From the NCBI GenBank assembly GCA_037178975.1, contig JASJZH010000005.1, forward strand, positions 8,828,501-8,892,500: a stretch of 64,000 nt of DNA, in the 5' to 3' direction. How positions within the stretch are numbered: position 1 is the first letter of the stretch; each line of letters starts with the position of its first letter. Origin of the DNA: Oscheius tipulae. Taxonomy: Eukaryota; Nematoda; Chromadorea; Rhabditida; Rhabditidae. The notes under the pieces are model-generated. The model worked only from the letters and a program-made list of their open reading frames with translations. It was not told the origin of the DNA and ran no database searches. The position numbers and the translations under genes are program-made. Shown one piece after another: positions 23,979-34,425 of the stretch.

Positions 23979-25299
23979 TATTGAATCCGAAAAGGCTCAT
24001 GATTCGTGCCTGAGTTTCCGCCCGACCTAAACTTTTATTCCAGACCGGCTGGAAAAAGCAAATTTATCATACACACGCTGGCCCTCGGGCTTGCCCCGGC
24101 GATGAATTGTTAATGGTCATGGATATTTAGCCCTTTAGGCGTTCATATATTGCCGCCGGAGCCCCAAAATAGAATGGTCAGAAGATTGATTCACGGGGGC
24201 GTGACTTAATTCCGGATCAGAGCTTATTCTGAGAAAAAGGGGAATGATCCCATTGGGAGCAGTAAAACGTTTGAAGGAATCCCACAGCTAATTAAGGGCT
24301 CCAGTAATTGACTGCGTCTCTTCATTTTCCTCGATTTTCGCCCAGTCTACCCATTTTCGAATTTGTGGCATTTGCGTGGAATATAAGACGATGTTGTCAC
24401 TCACCTGAGCCTCATAACTTCATCAGCTATTCCCGCCACAGGTCCGGAAACATGCTAATGGATTACCGTACAAGATATTAGCAAATTTTGGGCGTGCCTT
24501 CTCCTCCTCCCCTCTCTCTGACCCCACATTCATGCTCCTGTTTGATGTCAAACCGCCTACAGACAGCTATGTCCACAGCCCAGCCCTTATCAGGCGCATA
24601 AATTGGCCATTAAGGAGCTTGGGCTGACAGCAGACATTTGCATCATCTTCTCTCACTAGAACACCTTTCTGCTCCGCCAAATCTTGAATGTTCCGGCCAC
24701 GTGCTCCGGCCAACTCTTGAATGTTGTTGTGTTGTTTTCGACACAGGCGAACTCTGATGCATAGACACCGCCATAATCTCGGAAATGCTATGTTTTGCTC
24801 TGAAAGTACGGTTTTGTGTAAGAATGGTATTTGGAACGGCGCTCAGATTTGAAGAGTTAAAATCCATTGATTCTAATCACTCTTGTATTTTTCTACCATT
24901 TCACCCTTATTTTTGGTTTTTCCAGTCGCAAAGAACGTTATGTTTAGTGCCAAGAATAAAAGAAAGCTTTCCATAATTTTGTTTTCAACGAATTTCCTAT
25001 AATTCGAGCAAAAACATGCTGGAAGAAGGGCATTTCATAGATTCTCCTCTCGCCCCGTATTTCCGCTTGTTTCTAGCTGAGAAACCTTGCAAATCACCCA
25101 AATACACTCGCTCTAACTGCTCACAGCCATAATCAAGGTTATTGGCCGGCTCTGGTCAAGGACATGTCCCAAATCGCCAAGTAGACTCTTGTGCTTTGTT
25201 CCTGCCAACTTTTCGCATCTTTTTTAATCGAAAAAGAGGTCGTAGATGATAAAACCCGTTATCCTTCAGCGTCTGCTCCTGACTGGCGGGTCCCCCTAG

Positions 25300-27776
25300 A
25301 TGGCAGCAGCTGTTCGCCGGTGTTGTCCGCTCCTACTCCTTGTTCGCCTGTTAGTACAGGTTGGTTTTCCTCTTTTCCCAATAAAAACTTTTCCTTTAGG
25401 CCCTAGTAACATCGGCCACCGAAGCAGTCACCTACCGAATAATTCCCCCAGCAAGCCCCTTCAATCTCACAGAAGCCGAGAACAAGACCGTGATTGCGAG
25501 TGTCCAGGTACCCGAGAAGCACTGGAATGGTCTTAATGAGACCCAATACGTGTTACAGCTAAGGTTCGGCTTAATTTTTGGTGAAAAATATGCCAGAAAT
25601 TTAGTTCATACCACCCAGAAGTGGCCGCAGTGAGCTCCGAAGTCTTTTTGCGAAAGGAGGACTTAAAACGAGATGAGAACAGTCAGTACTCGTTCAATGT
25701 AAGCTTTTCCCCATTTTTTTTTTAAATTACCCGCTTTTTTAAATTTAAATTCCTTATAGACCACATTCACTGTTTACGGCAACTCGCTCGGGAAGACGGG
25801 CATGCGAGTCCGACTCGTGACGGCCGAATCGTGGAATGAGACGGACGAGTGGTGGAAGCCGAAGGGCAACAATCTCTCGATCCCGGCTACATCTGAGGCC
25901 CTCGATATCTCCGTGCTGCGGAGCAAAGACGACGAGAGGCTGACCAAAATATTCGTCTTCTCGGTCATTCTGCTCGTCATTCTTGGCAATATTATGATGG
26001 GTTGCGAGGTAGGTCACCGTTTATGGACTTAGTTGTTATCATGCAAATTGCTAAGAATCTTGTAAACCTGTTAACATCTCGTCCTGGTTGAACTTCCCCA
26101 TCTCTTTTTTCTCAAAAAGTTGGACACGGACAGTGCTCGAACCCGGGTCGTGCGGTTCCTAGTTCAGACACCAACCGAGCACTCTACCATTATACCACTT
26201 TTTCAAAATGACTTTCCAGATCGACGTCAATGTCGTGCTCGAGACGATCAAGAAGCCCGTGGCTCCGGCCATCGGACTCTTTGCCCAGTTTTTCATCATG
26301 CCATTGGTTAGCCTAAAGTCCGTTCCGTCAAAAAAACCATATTTCCAGCTGGCCATCGCCATCGCAAAGTCGATTTTCGTGCCGCGAGGCCTGTATTCGA
26401 TGGCGTTGGGTCTGTTCATTACTGGTTGCTCACCCGGAGGCGGGGCTTCAAACTTCTGGACCCTGCTCCTAGACGGCAATGTCAATCTCTCGGTCACTAT
26501 GACATTCCTCTCCACACTGGCCTCCCTCGTTCTCATGCCGTTCTGGATCAACACCTTCGGCGGTCAATTTCTGCAGGGATTCTCGGCCGAGACGCAGATT
26601 AAAGTTCCAACCAGTTAGTTTCCTTAATTTGGGAGACAAAACAGTCGGGTTTCAGTGAATATCGTCCGGACTCTCTGCTCACTGATCATCCCCATTCTGG
26701 TTGGAGTCGCCATCCAAAAGTTCAAGCCCAAGTGGGCAGCCAAGTCGCGGAAGTGCATGCGTCCCTTCATCATTTTCGTCCTTGTCTTTGTCGTCGTCTT
26801 CGGGGCCATCTCCAACTGGTACATGTTCCGGATGATGTCCATCCCGGCCCTTCTTGGGTAAATTTTCTTATTATTGAAGCCTCAAACTACATGGGGCAAC
26901 TATTGTTGTCAACCTATGTCCTTCAACAAAACAAATCTTCTTATGTCCATGCCTGAAACTCTGTCTGACTCCCAATCGAGTCTGGACTGGAAGTCTGTCT
27001 GTTGCGTGTCCAATCTTGTTCCTGTCAAACTTTTCCATAATAACCGCATCAGACAACTGCACACTGTAATCTTGTTCCTATGTATGTGAAAAAGTCGACC
27101 TTATTTTGCCTATAACCCTATCCACCTTCTATCTTGTTACTATCAACTCGTGGCAGCAACTTTCCCTGTCCTGTAGACTCCTGAGCAATCACAAATATGC
27201 AAGGTTACTGTGTGGCTATCTGGTGATGCGTGTCAAGAGTCTTACAAGGGACACCTTGTCAATTTAGGCTCGAGGTCATGAACAGAACCGACGGCATCAG
27301 AGATGAAGCCTCAGCAATTTAGAACATTTTCAGAGGGCTCCTTCTCCCGTGGTGCGGCTTCATGTTCGGCTGCTTCACATCCATCATTCTGCGACGAACA
27401 CCGCCCGACGTCACAGCCATAGCCATCGAGACCGGCATCCAGAACACCGGAATAGCTATAATAATGCTAAAAGTAGGCTCCTCCCCTTTAAATCCACAAT
27501 ATATCCTAATTTTAGGCAGCCTTCCACCAGCCGGACGCCGACATAGGCGCGGTGATACCGGTCATTGTGGCCTGTTTCACCCCGGCTCCCCTGCTGCTCG
27601 GGGCCGCAGTTCACACGGCAGTGAAGCGCTTTAAGCGGCGCAACGCGCCGGCGGACCAAAAAACCGTCACGCTGGAGCTGTCAGAAGCCGCCCCCACCTC
27701 CAACCTGCTCGTTGATCCCTCAAAACTCGAATCTCAGCCACTTCCTCCTGTTCCATTCTCTCATCACGTTCAGTAA
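25300..27776 (+). CDS. SLC10-family (bile acid:sodium symporter type) transporter
   Basis: Exons 25300-25359, 25400-25563, 25605-25698, 25760-26008, 26220-26306, 26349-26613, 26656-26857, 27334-27472 and 27516-27776 give 506 residues. A signal peptide (RRCCPLLLLVRLLVQ) and a roughly 170-residue extracellular domain with NxT/S sites precede the transporter core. Core hallmarks are TGCSPGGGASNFWTLLLDGN and ETGIQNTGIAI, the crossover and ion-binding motifs of SLC10 proteins. The long N-terminal ectodomain is like the P3/SLC10A3-A5 branch rather than classical bile acid carriers. Substrate is unknown. The start codon follows a CCCTAG acceptor, suggesting trans-splicing. Introns at 26009-26219 and 26858-27333 are repeat-expanded, the former by a tRNA-like sequence. 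Confidence 0.93.
26123..26199 (-). repeat. tRNA-like sequence in an SLC10 intron
   Basis: Minus strand: TGGTATAATGGTAGAGTGCTC (26197-26177) is a good A box; CCCGGGTTCGAGC (26146-26134) is a B box with a decayed 3' side. Antisense to the host gene. Confidence 0.6.
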
Positions 27777-28055
27777 TAATTATGCATTTTTTTTTGTATT
27801 AGATCGCATAATTTTGTGTCTCTCCAATCCCAGTGAAAAACCCACCCACCACATCAAAATCCCCCGTGTCTGTGATGTATTAGAGAGCTCTTTTTTTAAG
27901 CATAGTTTATGATTTTCATAGTTTATGAGTCTATTTTCAGAAGAAGAAACAAAATGAAATAAAGTGTTTCATTATCAAAGAGAGGGCAACAACAAAAAAA
28001 ACAGCACAAAATAATAAAGAGGGGGACCTATAGGCAGAAGGAATGAAGATAGTGT

Positions 28056-31000
28056 CTAGGCTTCAATGAGACCGAGCTTCTTTCCAGCTATGAGCTTGGC
28101 CTCGAGCACCTCGCGCAGACGGAAGACGCCGGTGACGACGGGGAAATCCGGAGCGCCGTCGAAAGTCTCCAGGGCACGATCCAGATGTGCAATCATCACG
28201 CTGTATTCTTCCCTGGAACGGTATTTTCGGTAACTTTCAAGTAACGGATGGCTGTAGCTATTCCGAGTAACCTGGTTCGTAGCGGCACAACTTTTTCGCT
28301 TAAAATTTTGAAGAGCTGTAATCTTGTGAGGCCATCACCACCAGTTAGACAGCTTTGGAGGCCACAATCCCTATTTTTTAGACAGTTTAAAGCTTAGCAG
28401 GCAAAGCCGAACGCGCTAACAAGCTCCCCATTTGCAAACAGCACAGGGGCGTTTTATCGCCATTGAAAAGGCGTTCCCAGTTTTGTTCGCACCAAAACTT
28501 GGGTAAAATTTGAGACGGATATACAAAAGTATTCTGCGAATGATTCAAGTAACCTAAGGGCTAAAGCGAGCCTAAGGCGCCACCCAGTTCGGCGCGCAAA
28601 TCAGAAAAATTGGCAAAAATGATGATTATTCAACCAACAACTGATGCAAAAAACTTTCTGAGAGTGGTTTTGAGAGTTTCGTTAATAGACAAAAGGAGAC
28701 CACACGGGAGTCGAATCTGAGGCGTTTTTGATTTGTAATTGGTGCACTAACCGGCTGAGCCATACGGGCGAGCTCGCTGTATTTTTTGTAAAAAAAATAC
28801 ATGAGATTACATAATATGCACTGTTATGGATAAAATACGCAACCGCCTGTTAGACTCACATTAAAACCGAGAAAAAGGACTTACTTGGTCATTATCCGAC
28901 TGCCGATCTCGTTGAGCATCAGACTCGCGTACATCAGATTGCCCTCGGCGTGATAGGGCTCCAACTCGAGGCACTTCTTCAAATAGACCAGAGCCTCTTC
29001 GCCCGAACTGGACATGCAGCCGCGGTCAAAGTAGTGGATAGATTGATCCGGTTCCGACTTGATGACCTCGGCCATCAGCTCGGTGGCCGGCTCGGCTTGA
29101 GAGAATGTTGAATAGACCTGAAAACGATAGTTTTGGGACTGTCAGCTTGCCATCCTGTTTTCAACCTTCCCTCTACTAAATAACAACTGGGTGCATTTGT
29201 TTCCGTTTTGTTTTTTTATCTTATTTCCGCATGTCTTGCTCAATTTGTTGATACAATACACAACTTTTTCCACTCATATTTTCATGACCTGTGAGAGAAA
29301 CTTGCCCCGTCACGATAGCTCGACTGGATATGTCGAGAGAGAAGAGCCCAGAAACAGAAGGAAATGAATCGTTCCTACGATTCTTCTCAGTCAACAAAAA
29401 TATGTCTAATAGTTTCTAAAGACTACAGAAGTGGATTCCTGAGCATCCCCAAGGTTTGATAAGACCGGAGAAGGAACAAGCTGGTTACCATCGGCGGTGA
29501 GAATTTGAACGAGCATATTTAAACAACCTGACTGATTTTTGCCAATAGAACCGTTCCCCAGCGTAAACTGAGCCCTTAGCCGGCTCCCTAATTTCAAAGC
29601 TTCCTCTGATCAGATCACGAAGCTTCTGTTTATAAGTCCCTGATCGAGCGTGAGTATCATTCGGTATCCAGATTTTCCTATCTCTCCTTGTCCTAATCCC
29701 AACATCGTTTTCTTCCGGTTTCCCAGACACACGGTGTGCAGCAGCAATCGTATACTTTCTTCATTCCTCGAACCTACTTTTACAGATGCCAACGCCTGAA
29801 GGTTATAGTCAACAATTCATAGAGTACATCGAATCTTTAAAAAAAAAAGGAAAGTTTATTGGAGGGGCAGTGAAGACCATATGGGGCAAAAATGGTCAGG
29901 CATTCGCTGTGCTCATCACCAAAGTGAGTACTTTTTTCATTATTAAAAGAAGCTGATTCGAGGTATCCTGGTACGCTATTAGAGTCATTATGGATGTGGA
30001 TTATCGCGATTACTCGGTCGTCTGTCTCCGAAGTAATTTCTCGCTTCCCGACAGGGAAGAAAGTAATATCTCGCTCTCCGACAGGGGAGTAATTGCTCGG
30101 TCGGAACATTGGACGCTGAAAGGTGCCAAAAATCAGGCTCAAAAGTGGATAGACATGCTCAAACGAGGACAATACGTTTGAATCCATAAGGAGCTGGGAA
30201 GTTTGAAGCCGAAAGTCACAACGATGCCGTATGATTGTGCTAGGAATCCGGACCGCTACCTCATGCCGGAAAATTTGATTCAGACCAACTTCATCTTGTC
30301 AGTTTTTCCTGCCAATCAGTATTATCCACTTACGATTTTCAGTTATACGAATCACGAGGGCGGCTACCTCGGAAACGGAAAGATTTGTGTGTGCCTTTCT
30401 TTTGATAATCAATATTTTAGGTTGCTCATATTGGCTCCGACCATGGAAAAAAAGGAGATGCTCGGGTTCGGATTGGAGATCTCGTACCTCACTTTATCTC
30501 GAGGGACAGCGAAGAAATTCGCGTTAAGGTAGGTCTCATCAGAAGGATTCTCACACCGTTCAGGTCTTCCCTATCCGCTTCCGAACACGAGAGGAGATTG
30601 TGGCGACGACAAGGCGCTATGCAGCAGAGGAATTCCGCGACGGTGAGTACGATCTCCTCATGAAGAATTGCCGGCACTTTGCGACACTCTGCGTTCTTAG
30701 AATTGAGCACTGCAGCGACACAACCCTTATCATCTTTATGAAGGCCGTCTTTGGCTTTGTTTTTGAAGAATAAAGAAATCTGCGAGCTATCGATCTGCTG
30801 GTGATCTTTGGGTTTCGATCACTTTTTGTTTGAAACTACGAGAGACCTTGGAACAATAAAAAAAAACTTAACCTACCTTGGCCAGAAGTGTGCTCGCGTA
30901 AGCACTCGGCCTTTCCAGGTCACGAACGAACGTCTCGAGCTCGATAATGGCTGTGTGCAGGCCGGCAGCATTCGGATTCCCGTCCGAGTTGGCCAGAATT

Positions 31001-33408
31001 CCCAGGGTGAGACGAAGAAGTCTGAATTTTAAAGATTTAACACACTTACAAAGAATGGAATACTTGATATTGCTATTCTCTTCAATATCCTGGGTCGAGA
31101 GGATCTTCATGGCCTCATGGGCCTCACCGTAGATGACAAGACGGAAAGCAGCCATCGCGTAGTAGTCAATATTGCGGATATCGGTGGCGATGGCCTCGTA
31201 GAACATTCTAAAACAGCGGATTTGTCAATTTTAACTTCTGAGATCCTGTGTGAAGTCCTTTTCTTCTCAAAGCAGTTTTTTGAGAAAGTTTGTCACCGAT
31301 AGACATCAGCGTTGCGCAAAGACCGAATTTTTGGCCGAACACGAAACGAACAAACCAATATTTATGAGACCGAGCTGTACACGAACGTGTGGCGTGTCCA
31401 AATTTCGTTGGAGAAACTGTTCGCGAGCATGGGAACACGAACACAGTACAAACATTGCCAAAAATCTAGTACTTTTTTTTTTGCAAATTTCCAAAGCTAA
31501 AGCGACAGTTATGCCTCTACTGAACAACTGTTCCGCTTAAACTTTGAAGACCTGTTTTTTTGTGTGGCCACAAACATCACATTTAGACAGCTTTTGAGGA
31601 CACACCTGCTATTTATGACTGGAAGCCCCCAAAATATTATGTTCTGCTAAAAAAAAAGTTAACCCACTTTAGCACAGCCTCCTTGTTCGGGGCTGTCTCG
31701 ATCTCGATGATGAATTTCGAGGACAAGAGATCCTTTTTGGCCTCCTTCTCCAGCTCGATCAGACTATTATATTGGGCTGTGAACTCGTCGAGGTACTTTC
31801 GGGTCTAAAACAGTGATTTTACAACGTTTTTAATAAGAAAACAGGCCTCGGTCAAGCAGTTTTCGTACGCCGAGAACTTGGCAGCCAGAAGGAGAGCTTC
31901 AAGCTTGAATTCCGATCTGTCTTCTTCTGCCGCTTTCGCCGCCACATCGTCGTATTTGTGCTCCTGGATGAGCTGGAGAGCTTCACCGAGTTTTCTAGAA
32001 AAATAGGAAGTTATCAGAGAAGATCTTGCTGTTTTTAAAGTACAACGTAGGTCTGTGTGCGTCTGTGCGTGGCCGAATCGCAAGAGCGCAACCGCCCGCC
32101 ATAGCTTCGCGGGTAGGGCGTTGGACTATTATTCTTAGCACCTTGGTTCGATCCTATTCTATGTATTTTGGGTTTTCAAAATGGAAAAAAATGATATAGT
32201 TTATTTTCCATTTAGAGGGTCACCAAGCCAAAATATTCGAAACCCAGGATCCGAGCCGGTGGACAAAGAATCACGCCACTTGGCGTTGCACCATCGCGAC
32301 TCAAAATTAGAATGCTCTACAAGCATAGGGTTACGGGATTACTGTAATTTAGTGAAGGAACACTCGAAACAAATAATTCGAAGAATTAAATTAGTATCCC
32401 TGTAAGAAAAAAACCATAGAAATAAGCCTACCCAGTTTTCTCCCTTTTCGACAAGACGAGCCTCTTCAGCGGATCGTTTACGACGGTCTTATTGAGCCAG
32501 GCGTAGACTCTTTCATGGCGAACGGGCTTGCGCTGCCCGACCGAATGGTTCTTGTTGAACTCGGAATGATGCATCTTCTCCAGTTCTTCAATGATCAGCG
32601 GAATGAGGCCATTGGCGTTCTTTTCCAGCGTCGAGTCGAGATGCGTGCCGCAGAAGATTTCTACAAAAAAGCTAATTTAAATTGTCTGTATGTCTGTCTG
32701 TGCCCTCTTGTAGAAACACTAAGGGTTTGGACGAGAGGGACCATGGGTTCGATCCCCGGGACCAACTTCTTGAACAAGCTTTTTTGAGAAGGAAAAGGCT
32801 CCGAAAGTGATTGACCGACTGTTTTTCAAGAACCATAGCCCGAAATGAAACATAGCCAATTTTGCATGCTGTAGGTCAAAACCCGTACCAACAAGAGCCT
32901 CGCGGTACTTTTGGTTCTTCTGGAATAGAACCCCGCGTCGCAGATAGGCTTTGCCGTAGTTCGGATTCATTTCCAAGGCGGCCGCGTAGTCCTCGAGGGC
33001 ATCCTCATCCGAAAAATTACTGGCTCGCTGAATCTTAATTTTTCAGGGGGAAGCAGATTCAAAAAACCTCCTTGGAAGCTCCCCGGTTCTGGTAGCACAT
33101 GGCCTTTGTGCCCTCGGCGCCAGCCTCCTCGAGTTCGATGGCTCTGGTGAAAATCTCGATGGCCTCGTGATATTTTTTGGCCGAAAAGAGCTTGTTTCCC
33201 ATCTGCTTCAGCTCCTCGACCGTTCTGCCCTCCACGGCCGTGCTCTGGCTCGTTCCCTAGGATTTTCTTGTGATACAAATATCTGCAAAGTCCTTACCGG
33301 CTTGCTGCGGTACTTTTTCAGTAAATAGTAAAGACCAAGGGCTCCGCCGAGCCCGATGACAGCTCCAACTGCTATCTTCTTCGCAAGATCCCTGTTGTCC
33401 GAGGACAT
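28056..33408 (-). CDS. tomm-70: TOM70-type mitochondrial import receptor
   Basis: Exons 33408-33298, 33256-33068, 33027-32889, 32660-32432, 31994-31847, 31804-31668, 31207-30877, 29117-28885 and 28212-28056 total 1,674 nt, 557 residues, normal for TOM70. The N-terminus has a membrane anchor (AVGAVIGLGGALGLYYLL) followed by basic residues, then a clamp-type TPR domain (KQMGNKLFSAKKYHEAIEIF; NPNYGKAYLRRG) and a C-terminal TPR array. TOM70 docks Hsp70/Hsp90 with precursor proteins at the outer mitochondrial membrane. The intron after exon 5 (31846-31805) starts GC rather than GT, because a GT site would leave only 21 nt. A 24-nt in-frame stretch at about 31028-31051 could be a tiny intron but is open and is kept here as coding. 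Intron 29118-30876 hosts genes on the other strand; three other introns carry tRNA-like sequences. Confidence 0.92.
28698..28770 (-). repeat. tRNA-like sequence in the last TOM70 intron
   Basis: TGGCTCAGCCGGTTAGTGC (28762-28744) is a strong A box and AGATTCGACTCC (28718-28707) a B box with one mismatch. Same strand as the host gene. Confidence 0.6.
29786..30181 (+). CDS. Lipocalin-like C-terminal half, nested in TOM70 intron
   Basis: ATG 29786 directly follows a TTTTACAG acceptor. Exon 29786-29923 joins in phase to 29963-30181 across a 39-nt intron. The 118 residues include WYAIRVIMDVDYRDYSVVC and a later GVIARSEHWTLKG...WIDMLKRGQYV, resembling the last strands and the C-terminal helix of apolipoprotein D-type lipocalins. 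The N-terminal GxW half of a lipocalin is missing. It ends at an in-frame TGA (30179-30181), after which the same frame stays open into the LRAT-like gene. It may be one interrupted gene, two adjacent genes, or a pseudogene. Family assignment is from motif resemblance only. Confidence 0.4.
30224..30773 (+). CDS. LRAT/NlpC-P60-like domain protein, nested in TOM70 intron
   Basis: Exons 30224-30297, 30343-30388, 30421-30528 and 30564-30773 give 145 residues from ATG 30224. The core has NHEGGYLGNGKICVAHIGSD, resembling the H...YxG...VxH segment of LRAT-domain proteins, and YDLLMKNCRHFATLC, matching their NCxHF catalytic-cysteine motif. LRAT-family enzymes are thiol acyltransferases or phospholipases acting on lipids such as phosphatidylcholine and retinol. 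The first expected His (HW) is replaced by context NHEGG, so activity is uncertain. The frame is open upstream to a TGA 43 nt before the ATG, and beyond that into a lipocalin-like exon. It lies antisense inside TOM70 intron 29118-30876. Confidence 0.65.
32097..32162 (+). repeat. tRNA-like sequence in a TOM70 intron
   Basis: TAGCTTCGCGGGTAGGGCG (32102-32120) resembles an A box and TTGGTTCGATCCTA (32143-32156) matches the B-box consensus. Antisense to TOM70, in intron 31995-32431. Confidence 0.6.
32711..32764 (+). repeat. tRNA-like 3' half in a TOM70 intron
   Basis: ATGGGTTCGATCCCC (32743-32757) forms a T-arm-like hairpin with a consensus B box. No convincing A box upstream. Intron 32661-32888. 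Confidence 0.5.
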
Positions 33409-34425
33409 TTTGGCTGAAAAATGACCGGTTTATGAGGTGACTAATCGAAGAAAAACCAAGTTTCTACAAGGAGGAGCAAGCGGGCCCGGCTTTTCAATCG
33501 TTAACGAACACGAGAAATTTGTAGATGTTTTCGGGCTAGGCAAGCAAAACCGCTCGTGGTTATAAATGCTCGCGCAGCGATAACGAAGGCTCGCCAAGCA
33601 CGAGCATAATACAGCAGATTTTCGAAAAGAAAATTCATGTTATAGCCATTCAAAGAAATTAGTTTTGATACTGGTCATCAAACGTTAATAAGTCAGCGGT
33701 TGAAACACATTTAAAACACAGATTATCGCCTGATGTTCATCCGAATCCAAGAATATTCAGTGATTTAAGTGCTCGCTCCTTTTTCGACCGGGCTCGCACA
33801 GCGAGCATTTTAAAAACTTTTGCTCGGTACAGGTAGTCAACGCGAAAATTTCTAGAATGAACAATAACATGGTAGCCGTCTCAACAGCTCGCGATCGACC
33901 AAAAAACGAGCCGAGCTCCTGGCGTATTTACCCATTCCAAACAATTTATGATGTGTTTTGTCGTAGACTATGTGAAAAAACACTTCTCGTGCATACGAAT
34001 TTGGTTGAAAGAGGTTCAAAATAGAGATTGGTATTTATACCCCAGAACAGGGAATTTCTTCGACATTCATTCTATTTTTCACGTTTAGTTTACGTTTACT
34101 GCGTCCAAATTCGATTCCGATAACGCAAAAATATATTTCAGGCAAAGAAAGAGCCTTAAGCCCTCTCGAAAAGACTATTTTGAAAAAACAATTCACGCAT
34201 TTTCAACATATTTCTGTTTTCCTCACTGCAATGAACTTCCCTCGCCTTTGGCATTACGAGCTATCCATGAAACAAACAAAAAATTGTACTAGATAGAATC
34301 TGAATGAACAAAGTACAGGGGCTCCAAAAAAAACCATAAACTTTATGCAAGAAAACTGACAGTGAAAACAAAATGAAAACAATCCAACAAACTAGATAGA
34401 CAGGGAGGTGACTTTAAACAGGAGC
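33409..34425. other. Intergenic, AT-rich, no gene seen
   Basis: Between the TOM70 start and the 3' end of the Notch-like gene. Scattered GCTCGC/GCGAGC words recur between 33540 and 33920. The TOM70 promoter must lie in the first part. No coding exon recognised. Confidence 0.5.

Larger units (their letters stand above)
20910..25299. other. Long gene-poor, repeat-rich stretch
   Basis: Apart from a tRNA-like sequence, a 62-nt perfect-looking hairpin and a tandem cluster of hairpin repeats, I recognise nothing. A short open exon from ATG 22207 with a GTGAGT donor at about 22273 could be a first exon but I could not extend it. Frames near 22446-22631, 23125-23367 and 24643-25406 have no domain features. 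Confidence 0.45.
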
